Assembly: GCA_040954595.2 (NCBI GenBank)
Contig: CM082579.2
Span: 5,208,001-5,272,000 of the forward strand
DNA length: 64,000 bases
DNA from: Balanoglossus misakiensis
Lineage: Eukaryota; Hemichordata
Reading direction: 5' to 3'
A program made the position numbers and the translations under genes. The notes beneath the pieces were generated by a model. It was not told the DNA's origin. It searched no databases and worked only from the letters and a program-made list of their open reading frames with translations. This document shows positions 12,236-24,190 of the stretch, one piece after another. Numbering within the stretch: position 1 is the first letter of the stretch; every line of letters begins with the position of its first letter.

Positions 12236-14286
12236 ATGTCTGCGTATTCAATGGTTAAAGGAGGAAAGTTAAAACTTAAGGGAAGTTCAGCTGGGAGTGG
12301 AAGGTAGGCCCCTTTCTGTGTTATAGTCGATCGCCGTGTAAACAACAAACAATTTCGCATAGGCATATACGGCTACTGTTTTCACGTCTGGTTTACAATT
12401 TCTTAGGTACCCCAGATTTTGCTAAAATGGGACAAATGAATGTAAATGGAATATATTTTTGTTCTGCTAATGAAAGCTTCCACTCTTTCAAAGACTTTGG
12501 TGTTCACTATTGTCAAAATTCTGTTGACAGTTCAAAGAAACACAAGAAGAAGAGGAAACGAGAGAAAGAAGACAAGGATGTCAAAGATGAAGATGCTGCA
12601 ACACATGGTATGAAATGTACTTATTCAGATGAAACTTTTTTTACACGCAAGCTTAGACTCACTCACAAGGCTGCTTTGACATGTTAGCCTTATATAATAA
12701 TTTACCATATTTGACAGGTGGATGGTGGACAGTTGACAAAATAGATGAAATACTTGGAACAGTTGCAATAGAGATGACTCCAAATGCCTTTGTCTATGCT
12801 CTGGACAATGGACTTTTTACAATAGGAGCTCCACATACAGACAGTAAGTAATGAAGTATAAGTGCAGAAATGGCATCACACATTCTGGTTTGTGGTGGAT
12901 TAATCATACATGTCCATATCATATATACTGCAGATATGTGATTACAATGTATAGGTACTATACATTATAATCACAATACAACACAAAAATAGTTACAGCT
13001 GATGAATGCACCCTTTTCATAGGCACAGAAGGGCCTGAGCCACCGGAACAGCTAACGGCAGTCCGTGTTTCCGAAAACCAAATAGCGCTGAAATCAGGGT
13101 ATGGCAAGTATCTCACAGTGGACTCTGACGGTTTAGTCACCGGGAGATCTGATGCCATCGGACCAAGAGAGCAGTGGGAGCCGGTCTTTGAAGAGGTACG
13201 GCGGAGATTTTGATGATGGTGTTTGTCATCACCCACATTCAACTTCTGCCTTCGGAACGGCATCTCTGCTGAGCATTGAGCAGCCTGCAAATAACGCCAT
13301 CATGAGTCTAATTATAGGGAATCCTTTGTTTATGACAACATTCCCATTGAACAGTTTGGGGGATAACAGGGGGTGGGTGGTCGGGGGAGTGTACTAGAAA
13401 CAGTTTCCAATCTCCAAAACTAAAAGAAAAGCAGTGAATTTAGAACCTCACAGAAAGTCCCCTCAAAGCACCTTTTTATTTTATTTCATTCAGGGAAAGA
13501 TGGCACTCAGTTGTCACAATGGATGCTTCATGTCCTATAATGATGAAACTGATATTGTTGCCAAGAGCCAAGCAGCACGTGAAAATGAATTTATTAAGGT
13601 AAGAAGATTCGTTTGTTTAGAAATGTACAATGTCAACTGCAGTTGTTGTGTGAGCAAAAGTTGTCTAACTCTTGGCAGAGAAAGCCTCCAATACATTGAG
13701 TACTTAAGTACCCGTTTTTCTCCTAATTTTTTCACCAGATTCGGTCCAGTGCACCCAGGGTGAAGAAACAGAAAGATGATTTCGTTCCGGATGAAGATAA
13801 AGGGAATATAGGAACCTGTGAAGTTAGTTATGTGTAAGTATAGAGTCAACCTGTATTTGCATGTTTCTGTTTGTCTATGTCTGAACATGTCAGGCAGTAA
13901 CTGAACCCCCTGCCATTTCTTGGACTCCAGAAATGTGTTGCATCTTTTTTTGCATTTTGCACTGCAATTCTGATCCTTTTGTTTGCTACTCTTTTACAGG
14001 AAAAAGTTTCAGAGTTTTCAAGACAGAAAACTGAAAATAAACCCTGGTGATAAAGCTGAATTACAAAAAGCTAGAACGACAGGAAAATTGCATGAAAAGC
14101 TCCTTGATAGGTAAGAGAAAAAACAGCTTTACCAGTGGGTACAAAGATATTAGCCATTTTCATGCTGTCTTCATGACACATACACATACATTGGGCGGTC
14201 AGCAAAGAATTAACGATACATCCTCTCTTTTTTTCTTCTCAAAACACAGACGGGAGAAGATGAAAGCTGACCGTTACTGTAAATAG
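12236..14286 (+). CDS. FRG1: FRG1 homologue (FSHD region gene 1, nuclear RNA-processing / actin-binding protein)
   Basis: Eight exons join in frame to 263 residues (human FRG1 is 258): 12236-12303, 12531-12607, 12718-12843, 13023-13195, 13494-13598, 13739-13833, 14000-14110 and 14250-14286. The N-terminus is a short KGGKLKLKG segment followed by a Lys/Arg-rich stretch ([12 protein letters not shown]) that acts as a nuclear/nucleolar signal in the family. The middle is the fascin-like beta-trefoil with [43 protein letters not shown] and KMALSCHNG. The C-terminus reads [10 protein letters not shown], then [15 protein letters not shown] and the stop. The order and wording of these motifs match FRG1 along the whole length. 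Family knowledge places it in nucleoli and Cajal bodies with spliceosome links. The start ATG is the first in frame and matches the family N-terminus; a second Met follows five codons later. Confidence 0.96.
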
Positions 14287-16281
14287 GCGATAGATTTTTT
14301 CTGTTCATATTCTTCAGAATGCAAATGGAACTTTTCAACTGAGACTGGGAGACAACATGGAAGGCAGTTTACTTCAAAGCTCATATGATACTTCTTACTT
14401 TTTGAATCATATTTATGTCAATGATATAGTTTTTATCACATGCACGTCTTTTGACAATGACTCTGTAAAACTGCTGGTAAAACATGTATTTTGCTCAGGG
14501 ATACCAAAAACCGTTTTCTCAGTTTCAAGATTTTCAGATTTGCAATACTGGGGGTATCATGGGGTATGACGACTAATTCTCAGTTTGTCAATATTTGAAA
14601 TTAATGGCTACCTTTGTTACAAATCTGTGATATGCCTCCAGATAGCAAAACACTGCATTTTGAAAAATGGAAATACAGTTGGCACTATCAGCTATATATA
14701 TCCGTCAGCTGTGTATTTTTAACTGATGTTTTATCAGACTGCTTTGTCGTGTTCATGTCCTGTTTGCCCTGAAACAGTTTTGTATTTAATGAAAACATTT
14801 AGCAGTGGAAACAAGAACCCGGTAAACAAGTTGATATTGCGTGAAGACCACACCAATGAGAGCTAGTAATTCCATTACATTGTACTTCATTCACAGATGG
14901 TGTGTCTGTTTTCACAATCAGTGTTTTCATGGCTTGTGAAAATAATAGATAATCCATGAGTATTTTATAGTCACTCTTCACCTATCATAGACATAATAAT
15001 GGAGGACAGATTAGCAGTGCTGTCTTAAACATCAATTTAGCGGAAATAAAGTTTCATGTAGAAGATCATAACAGTGATTGTGTGTGCATGTATTTTCTCA
15101 AAGGTTCCCTGCATTGCATTGAAAAAGGCATTACATGACATGACAAAACACCACACTGCCGTGTGGTTCCCACTATCCCCTGCATTTCAATATGCAACCT
15201 TATGAAAATTCAAGTCACAAATATTAATTAATGTACTGGTAGGCAAGTCCATTTCAATGACTAAAATTTTAATTTGATCTAAAAAAAAAAACACCTTGCG
15301 GATTGATATGTGGTATGCGAGTTACATACAAATTATTCTGCACACATTGAAAGTTCAAGTTTCATCACAGTGACTGGTGTTAACCTTACAGGGGACATCT
15401 GACATTGTGTTATAAAATATGAATAGGGTGAATATACAAAGTCGCCTTGTATCATAAAATGTCAGTTGATAAAACTGAGCTACAATAATATTTCTGACAG
15501 TCGGTAAATAAGTTTCATGATCATCTACGTGAAGGCTTTTCAAAACCATACACTTCATAAATGGATTAATAATTGTGTTGGTAGCAGAATTGGTATATAA
15601 AAAAGATAATCTGTTGGGAAAGGTACAAGTCGCATCTGTGATACACCAAACGACTGTGAACTATGTTTTTAAAAGTGCTGGTGTCTATTTTCCTTTGGTG
15701 AAAAAAGGATCAGTATTTCTTGAAGAAACTTGCTGACTTACACAAAATATAGATTAATATTGCAAGACAAAAAACAACAACTGGGCATGGCAACACGACA
15801 CACATTTACTGGTAGCTTTACATAATTCATGATTGGAATTTAAATGGTGATTCAGTGTATTACAACATGGCAACTGCGAATGGTAGGTCTAGGCTAGACT
15901 CCTATTAATGTAGGATTGCATGTTGATGTAGGTGGCATTCTGAAAAAAACAAATAAAAAAAACAGTTTAAAAAAAAATGATAATACTATAGGTATGACTA
16001 ATGCTACTTTCAAATATATATTGATGCAACTTTCATATTCCACGTAAGGTACTCAAGCATTTCAAGCTTCAAATTTACAAACCTAAATGATTAATTTTCA
16101 CCTTGAATTATAATTATGTAATCAATTACAAGTACCCACAAGTTTAGTGAAAAGGGAAGCTTATTATATTGCAAAAAACTATACCAGCAGGTATGAGTGA
16201 GCTACATGTATTATGCGTTTTACTGTTGTGTTACAAATTTGGAGTTTTATGAATAAATTAACCAAATGACAGTACCTTCGA
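14287..16281. other. FRG1 3' UTR and gap before convergent ATOX1
   Basis: AT-rich sequence between two genes that point toward each other. It should hold both 3' UTRs. I see no further coding exon, RNA gene or repeat family. Confidence 0.6.
15045..15050 (+). terminator. Candidate FRG1 polyadenylation signal
   Basis: AATAAA in context GGAAATAAAGTTTC, about 760 bases after the FRG1 stop. I did not check all closer variants. Confidence 0.35.
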
Positions 16282-17173
16282 TCACTGTTTCTCTCCGATG
16301 TAAGAGGTGGTTTTGCCAGTTTTTTTGATGGTTGCAAGCAGTTCATCCCCGGACAAGGTAGACTTCACATACACCTTCTGTGCGGCCATGTCGATCTGAA
16401 TGTCACTCACACCTAAAATGCGAATGATTCATTTTCTAGCTCAGAATGATGGAGGGGCTGTGATGTATGCTTGTTCACAATTTTAATACTACGGACTTTG
16501 ATCATGGAGCTAACGTGGTAGCTCCATGATCTCACCAACGGCAAGTTACTAGCAATTTGTGCGTTTTGTGGAGTGCTGCAAGGGACCTTCATCATTACCA
16601 TGGACTTTCAGCTAGAACATTAGCATCCATTGCCATTGGCACGAAAACGAGATAGAGATTGTATGGCCCGTATGCTGGTAAGGTTACAAGGATATACAAC
16701 AATGCCGACGTGGCACTCAGCTCAGGTCATAAGGGTACCATCAGCTTCATATTCCACGCGAACGGGGCACGACAGAAATCTCAGATTTTCAAACGACAAA
16801 AAAATCCATCTGCTCACCATCTAATTTCTGCAACACACGAGTCACAGCACCGGAACAACCTTCACAGGTCATTTCAACTTGAAACTCGTGAGTCTGTTGG
16901 TGAAAGAAACACTGGAATTCAGAGAGTTTTCAGCCACGCCCGTTAAAAACCGTGGCAATTTCGACAATCCTCTCGAAAATCTATTTATACGACAGAGAAT
17001 ATCTGAAACATACTGAATGCTGTACAAGTAGTATCGAACTCCTCAACAAATGGAATAAATCCAATATCGATCAAAAAAGTTTAGAACATATTTGTATTTT
17101 TGGTGGGCGATTGCCGGGTTACGGGCGATCACCGTACAAAAGAAAGCAGTTTGTACCGTACCTTGGAGGCCAT
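16282..17173 (-). CDS. ATOX1: ATOX1 copper chaperone
   Basis: Three exons on the minus strand: 17162-17173 (only ATG plus three codons), 16818-16893 and 16282-16412. They join in frame to 72 residues, close to the usual 68-73 for this family. The protein begins MASKTHEFQVEMTCEGCSG. The MxCxxC metal site is Met12, Cys14 and Cys17, and the C-terminal half contains TIKKTGKTTSYIG, the Lys-rich face typical of ATOX1. It takes Cu(I) from the uptake system in the cytosol to the ATP7A/B pumps. The first exon was chosen because it is in phase, has a good donor (AAG then GTACGG) and gives the M-x-x-K start of the family. The gene is head to head with ASAH1, 300 bases between the two ATGs. Confidence 0.93.
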
Positions 17174-17289
17174 ATTTCTGCTGGTGCTTACAACTGTAGA
17201 CTGGGGATGGAAAGAATGTGTGGTGTGGTTGGTTTGAAAGCAGAATCTGATTAGTGGTTGTTCGGTTGCGCACTGTACCTTGAACAGTT

Positions 17290-17299
17290 ATCACGTGAC
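17290..17299. promoter_or_regulatory. CLEAR-like E-box (ATCACGTGAC)
   Basis: Nine of ten bases match the CLEAR consensus GTCACGTGAC bound by TFEB/MITF-family factors at lysosomal genes. It lies 175 bases upstream of the acid ceramidase ATG. Function is inferred from the match and location. Confidence 0.5.
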
Positions 17300-17400
17300 A
17301 TGTCACATGAACAATCAGCTGAGTAAAATTTGCATGTAACCAAGTGTAAACGAACTAGGTTATTTACATATAGTCAGGTGGTTAGCAATCTTTCTTAAAA

Positions 17401-17410
17401 GTCAGGTGAC
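17401..17410. promoter_or_regulatory. Second CLEAR-like site (GTCAGGTGAC)
   Basis: Nine of ten bases match GTCACGTGAC; the central CG is replaced by GG, which may weaken TFEB binding. It lies 64 bases before the ASAH1 ATG. Confidence 0.35.
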
Positions 17411-17473
17411 CCAAAACTCGTGACCGAAACAGTCCTGGTACGATCGCGATCCTCACAAGTCACATCCGCAAAC

Positions 17474-20400
17474 ATGAAGGTGTTGTGGTTGTCGCTGGCG
17501 ATTGTGGTGATCCAAGTTGTATATTCACAAAAACCGCCGGTAAGTTGTAACTAGAGTGCGCAAAGTGACCAAGTTTCACAAAATACTGAATGTGTACTGG
17601 CATTTAGAGAAGAGTGCCTGGATGTTGTTGTCATGAACTGATCAATGATTATGAGCATAGGTTGAAATTGAAAACTAGGTCAGGTAGTGAACAACACCAT
17701 TGTTATTTAAACTATGGAATGCTGAAAAAAAGTGACACATTGGCCCATTTTAGACATTAATTGGCCTATTTTGGCCATATATAATGTCCATATTTGCTAT
17801 CCACAGTTCACAGAACCCTGTCGAAATGACATGTACCCACCAAAGCCGGAGACCAAGGTTCCTACCTATGTAGTCAACCTTGATGCTGATCCCAAAGACA
17901 GATGGAAGGAGGTTGTCACGGATAAAACCGAGGAGGTACGTATCAAGTATTGGCAAAAGTACATAAAAAGTAATCTTTGAACTTTTTCCGCCACTATCAC
18001 TTTTTACAAAAATAGCTGCCATTCAGGGTTAAATGATAAATTTCTATTTTACGCCATGATTTTATCTGACATCTTTTTGCATGTGCAACTCCATTCTTAT
18101 CAGTTTTGCACCTCTTCATCTTAGAAAGGTGACAATGATAAAACATGCAACATTACTATTTTTTGTACAGTTCAAGTACATGTTAACAGTCATCAAGAAT
18201 CTGACTTCATCATTTTTCCAAGGATCACTCATGGACTTCATCGACAAACACTTTGTAAGTAGAAAACATACAATTCTATGGCACTGATACTTGCTGCTTG
18301 TAGCAGAAATCGCAGGCATAATTGTTTTTCACTATAAATGCATCTTGGGATGAAATAATCACTTTGTAAAAAATTATGTCATATTTGCCACTTGAGGTCG
18401 CTGTTCCCACCAAGAAGTTAAAAAATGCACACTCACTCAAGCCAAAGTTCAAAAGTCTGTGTTCTTTTTGTCCAATTGATCAAATACTGTAATTTGTCAT
18501 TTTTTTCAGGGTACCATAGCCTCCGGTTTGCCAGCCCCATATGGTGATGAGATAATAGGCATAGCTGCTGCTACAGGCATACCACTAGGTAAGTTTCACA
18601 CTTTCCTTGATTGCAGTTCCTGATTTCAGTCCTAGAGACAATTTCTGTGTTTACTCAGACATAAAAGTTCTAATCTGTTCCCTGAACCTTTGCAGGGATG
18701 CCAGAAAAATTAGTGTCCATGTGTAAATTAGAGAAAACTGTTTCCTTTGAATTATGAATTTTCTCTGTTGTGTTTTGCAGGAGAGGTGGTGTTATATAAT
18801 GTGTTCTATGAGTTATTTACACTGTGTACCTCCATTGTGGCTGAGGATCCTAGTGGTAAGAGAACTCAAGAAATTCTCCAGTAAATGCCCAAAAAGGCTG
18901 CAGCAAAAAAACAAACCAAACAAAGAATGTGGTTGTCACATTCATAACATCAAATCAGGCACATGATGCAATGTTTGATTTTTTTACCGCAAGGGCAGTT
19001 AAGTACCTCCAATCAGAAAATAATCATACAAGTTGTTAAGAGTGTATGTTTTCCAACTACATAAGTTTGTTGATATCTTTCTTTACAAATTTATTTTTTG
19101 TCCTGCACAGGCAAGTTGTACCATGCAAGGAACCTGGATTTTGGCCTCTTCCTTGGGTGAGTGTACCAGCTATAACCAGTTTTCAATAAAAGTCCATGCT
19201 GTATCTTACCAATAGGCACTGTGAAATATCTGTCCCACAATATATTTTAGGTCTAAATAAACTCTATACTTGGTTTTAGCATTTATTTCAGAGGTATGAT
19301 ACAGTGTCATGCAATGTCTTGCATGCTAGCAGCTTAATTTTGGATAAAGCACTTAGCAGATGACTAAGGTCTCAGTGGATGCAAAAATATCAGCTTGTCA
19401 ATTTTGTTTCATTGCAGATGGGATACTCATAACGACACTTGGTGGCTGTCCGAAGCACTGCGTCCTCTCATTATCAATATTGACTACCAGCGTGGTGGGA
19501 AAACGGCCTACCAGGCTGTTCACTTCGCTGGTTATGTGGGAATCCTGACCGGCATCAAACCAGTAAGTTGGACATTCCCTTGCAAGGATGCTGTTATAGA
19601 TACGTTCTGCATAATGCTTTGCCAAACGAAGAAAAAAATCATTGCTCTGCTTTTCAGTTATATTTCTTTTCTCCGATCACAGAAAGTCTTTACGGTAAGC
19701 ATGGACGAGCGATTCAATGCTGATGGAGGTTTCATCGGTTTTATCGAATGGGTGCTCGGTCAACGAGATGCCAAATGGGTGGGGTTCATCACCAGAGATG
19801 CTATGGAAACCTGCAACAGGTATGAACCTAACAAAAAAAGACAAATTTCACGGTTTAAAATGTATGACTTATTGGACTTATTAGGAGTGTCTGAAATCTT
19901 GGCAAATATCACTCACAAAAGTATTCTGCTATGCTTTCTCGTTTGCATACCGTAGTTACGACGAAGCGCTAGACTTGTTGGCCAATCACAAGGTACTGGC
20001 ACCTGCCTACTTCATCCTGGGTGGAAATCAGTCTGGAGAGGGCGCTGTCATCACCAGGGACAGGGAGAAGGCTGTGGATGTTTGGCAGTAAGTGTGCAGT
20101 GTGGTCACGCACTTCTAAAGTAGGATTGCTAGAGGTTATAAACAGCAAGTTAGGGTATTTTACTTGTGGTTTAATAGGACCTTTTGGGGGAAATTAGCAT
20201 ACATGGCAGAAAATAACCACTTGACGAAGTGAAGTGACTATCTCTCCCCAAATACTAAAATGTTTTGCACGTATACACATTTCCCTTCAGTATGAATGAG
20301 ACTGGGCATCCGTGGTTTATTCTGGAGACAAACTATGACCACTGGAAAGCCCCTCTGTTCTTGGACGACCGACGCACCCCGGCCACAGAATGCATGAACA

Positions 20401-21139
20401 AGATGACACAAGAGGTATCGTTGATGCGTTCTAAATGTCAAACTTTGTACTCTTCTGCTAGACTACAAAAAGTTTGAGATATCCCACAGCTAGGCCTACA
20501 GATTTTCTGTGTAGTCCCTGCGAGATAAACCTCAAATGTAGAGAGACTAACATTGTTCATTCGTCACATGACTCTCTCCTCGATTGTTGACAGGTATTTT
20601 CACTGAGATCGAGTTGATAAAGTTTGAACAGCTGTGACAAGGAGACCCTGACATGCCATGACCTTGTGGCATTCAGCTGTCAAGAGAACTCTACTTTCAC
20701 GCTCAAATCTATTTGGTCAAGTCACAGTCCCTCTAGTACACACCCACATTCCCAATCATGTGTCAGGTAGTACAAGTATAATTCTTCGCCATAAAATTGT
20801 GTATTTCGTTTCTTTCAGAATGTTGGCATTCCAGGAATATTCAACGTGTTGAACACCAAGCCAATGTTGAACAAGGTGAAAAATCACAACTTAAATTACT
20901 TTTATCTCTGACTAAGCCAGGATACGATGTGGAAAGACATAGAGTGTGTGAAAGTTGGAAAGTCTTACTTAGTTGTCTGTACACTTATACAAAAACTTTT
21001 TTTTATAATTACTGAAAATATATCTTTTTGTGTGCTGTTCCTTTTGCAGTTGACTACCTACACCGCTGTGATGCAAGTCAATGCAGGTCACCTGGAAACC
21101 TACATCCGCCACTGTCCGACACCGTGCGCGCCATTTTAA
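17474..21139 (+). CDS. ASAH1: Acid ceramidase
   Basis: Lysosomal N-terminal-nucleophile hydrolase that splits ceramide into sphingosine and fatty acid. Twelve exons: 17474-17539, 17807-17935, 18171-18254, 18510-18588, 18781-18855, 19111-19156, 19418-19562, 19683-19819, 19956-20087, 20291-20414, 20819-20875 and 21050-21139. They join in frame to 387 residues (human 395). A hydrophobic signal peptide starts the protein ([18 protein letters not shown]). The nucleophile is about Cys135 in [11 protein letters not shown], where self-cleavage into alpha and beta chains occurs in the family. [38 protein letters not shown] and FLDDRRTPA follow. The C-terminus ends CPTPCAPF. Two members exist in vertebrates (ASAH1 and NAAA); the CTSIVAED and GGNQSGEG wording favours ASAH1. 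The next genes downstream encode GM2-activator-type lipid cofactors. Confidence 0.95.
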
Positions 21140-22411
21140 TCACTGGAAGATGCAAACCCTAATTACCTATGCAAACAATGCAAACCCAGTGAGCCTCAGG
21201 AATATTTTTAAAAAATGAAGGAGAGAGTCAAAGAGGAAAATTAGCCAGTGTTGAGCAGCTGAAAATTATCAGTATTTTAATCCTTTCATCCCTTTTTGAT
21301 GTACAATTATTTTTGGAGGGGCTGTCTGCTGGAAAATGTGTTTTTTAACATCCTACTTGGTAGGTAGATACCAAGCATGGATCTAAATCAAAGACAACTG
21401 AGTGTGTACAATGTACATGATCATATTTTATGGATTCAATGTGGCACTGACTGTATATTTTGCGATGTGATTTTCGAAATTTTATAATTGACTCATGACT
21501 GTCTTTCCCTCCTGTCTTCTTGATGTTTCAGATAAATTTGCAATAAAATCTTTCTCAATCTGATAGTTCTCTTATTTTTGTCTGCAAGTGCAGTCGGCAC
21601 AGTAATGCACATCTTCTTCTTGTCATTTACACAACTGCTCTGTTATAAATTACTACTGCACATTTCCTCAGAATGAAACACACATAAACATGATGATAAA
21701 ATTATATAAGAGACATCATCAAAGCATTTGTCTTTGTCAATTTAAATCAGGTTTAGTACTTATGTAATGATTTCTGGAGTCTAAACAGAGGGGTGAGATT
21801 GTTATGTTTTTCTGAATGTGATTTTAAATGAGCCCAGTGAAGAATAGTTTCATTTATTGGACACATGATAAGGTTTGTTAATGTTATACACCGAAGGCAA
21901 GTTTCAACGGGGAGTACTTGGATAACAAAGTCCTTCAGTGTTTGGTACCCTGTACTTTTAACAGATTACGAATTTGCGACCTTCAGACCGAATAATACCC
22001 TGCAAACTCGTACAGGCCTGGCAGAGTTCGTTAACCCATAGTCATCTCATGACAGTCACATGGTCTTGGGTGTTCCCAAAATGAGCAAGATGGACAGAAT
22101 GTCATTGAAAATAAAAAAATACCTGAATGGGATTCCAGATATTTCTATGGGCTGTTTTTCGATCAACTGAACCACCATAAAACTACATATTCAATGTTTG
22201 TTCCTTGCGTGTAAGGTTTTCTTTCTTCAGAATGCATAAAATGGAACACAAGAGAACACTTTTGTGTGTGTAATGCGAGTGTTTTGGAGGAAATATACAT
22301 TTTCGTTAGCTATTTGCTAAACTGCTTGACAACTTGACATGTACCTACGAGAACTCCCCTCGATGCTCTTTTGTTTGTGGAGCTGTGCAAAGCATGATGG
22401 GAAACACCAAC
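21140..22411. other. ASAH1 3' UTR and upstream region of first GM2A-type gene
   Basis: Contains the ASAH1 polyadenylation signal and the promoter of the next gene. A weak E-box (GTCACATGGT, 22055-22064) matches CLEAR at only seven of ten bases. No other feature is seen. Confidence 0.5.
21542..21547 (+). terminator. Likely ASAH1 polyadenylation signal
   Basis: AATAAA about 400 bases after the stop codon, followed by a T-rich stretch. Confidence 0.6.
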
Positions 22412-24190
22412 ATGGCTATCACCAAGGGAAGCATGCTTGTCCTGACGGCTCTCGCTTTCGTCGCTTGTTTTAGTTTCCAGCGTGTCGCTGCTCATCCAGT
22501 CGACGAGACGCTTCAGTATAAGCTGCTGATGGACCTGCTGAGTATTCCACAGAAGCCTCACAGTTCGAACACTACAAGGGTAAGTCCTGTTTACTCGGCA
22601 AGGGTTCGATCGTCTCAGTGTGCCCGGCGTTCAGTGCTGGCCGGCCGGTTGCGTGTACTTTACTCACATGATCCCTCGTACCACGCAGTCACGTGTATAC
22701 ACATGCATTGATCATTTCGCGAGCTTGTGGTATTGTTTTCCACAAGAAATTTAAAATACATAAAATGACGGCGGCAATGGGAATACAAGCAATGAAGTGG
22801 GAAGGGGGGCGTCACCTTTTGATCTGGTCAAATCGGCCTTCTAATAAATGAACCTTGGAGTTTATCCTCCAAATCAAAACTGATTAAACGCCTCCTGTTT
22901 TCTCAAACTATCAAAGTTTTAAGCTTTGGACGGAAAAAGAATATCTCTATTTAAAACTTGCTTGCTCAAATAGTAGTGAGTACTTGTATGTGTTTTTGTC
23001 AAAAATCAGTTGAGGTCAAAGGTTAGTACTTTACTAGTAGTTACCATAGTAACACTGTCTATGGCTCTGTTATGCCATCAGCAGCTGATAATCATGTGAT
23101 GATGCGATACGTCATCTGATGGCCAACCTTTGATTCTTTCAATGTACACAATTACCATTTTGAATAAAAGATAATTGGAGTTTTGAGCATAAATACAACT
23201 ATACTGCAGAAGCATCTGTGATATTGCTTATTTGCACCCCTGGAATTCATAAGTGGGTGCATATTCATTTAATTGTGCATGTTCATTGTATTTCAGCTTG
23301 GCATGACCTGGAAAAATTGTGGTTCTGCATCGGATCCCGTACACGCCAGTGTTGTGATCACACCAGAAACGATCCCAATCCCGGGCAACGTACAACTCTC
23401 ATTCAATGCCACCTTTGACATTACATTCGGTGCTCCCTTAAAGGTGGACCTTAAACTTAAAAAGAAGGTAAAGGATCTAGTAAGGATTTGTACTGTCACA
23501 TGGCCATGTAATCTGCCAGCTATTATTTACTTGCTATATTTATCAAAATGTCACAAGTTTTGTTCACATTGTCAGAAATTGAATGCGCCCGTCTCATAAG
23601 ACTTTGCATTCATATAATTAATATCTCATCCATACCTGTAGATCGTAGGCGTATTTGTGGAAATTCCATGTGTTGACAACATCGGATCGTGTACCTATGA
23701 TGATGTGTGTTCAATGATTCCATTTCCACCATCTGATCCGTGTCCTGAACCTCTCAGTACTTACAAGATACCCTGCCAGTGCCCATTTCCAAAGGTAGGT
23801 CACAATCACTATTAACGTTTAGTACTTCAATATCTTTGTAAACTTAGCATAATTACATAGTAGATTCCTCCAAAAAGAAATGTATCCTATCCCATAGATC
23901 AAGTATCAAAAGTTTGTCTGTTTTCTATAGATACTTATTAAACTTGCTTCAAATAATTTGGCCAATTATACAACAACAGTCATTTGAATATGGTGGCATA
24001 AATAACACCGGACAATTTTTCACATTTTCAGGGCATGTACAGTCTTCCACCAAGTTCCATAGACATTCCGACCATACCAGATGTACCTACTTGGTTAACA
24101 GACGGAGATTACCAAGTTACTGCTCACCTCAGCATGAGTGGTCAAGCTCTTGCTTGCTATGAGGCTGATGTTTCCCTGAAGGCTGACTGA
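22412..24190 (+). CDS. GM2A: GM2 activator-type ML-domain protein, copy 1
   Basis: A secreted or lysosomal lipid-binding protein that in vertebrates lifts GM2 ganglioside from membranes for beta-hexosaminidase A. Four exons, all phase 0: 22412-22579, 23297-23467, 23642-23794 and 24032-24190, giving 216 residues. A signal peptide (residues ~1-32, ALAFVACFSF core) is followed by a spacer and the ML domain from LGMTWKNCG at residue 57. GM2A hallmarks: IPIPGNVQLSF, APLKVDL, IPCVDNIGSCTYDDVC, CPEPLSTYKIPCQCPFPK and YSLPPSS, with paired Cys as in GM2A. I chose the ATG at 22412 rather than upstream in-frame ATGs because it aligns with the start of copy 2. A GTCACGTGTA E-box sits in intron 1 (22688-22697). 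NPC2 and MD-2 share the fold but lack the CPEPL-type block. Confidence 0.92.

Larger units (their letters stand above)
17174..17473. promoter_or_regulatory. Shared ATOX1 / ASAH1 bidirectional promoter interval
   Basis: Only 300 bases separate the two opposed start codons, so both 5' UTRs and core promoters must lie here or overlap. I see no clear TATA box. Two CLEAR-like palindromes (17290-17299 and 17401-17410) lie on the ASAH1 side. Confidence 0.7.

Noticed and set aside
22334-22411. Upstream in-frame ATGs for GM2A copy 1
   Set aside because: They would add 26 residues before the hydrophobic signal peptide. The ATG at 22412 aligns with the only start of copy 2.
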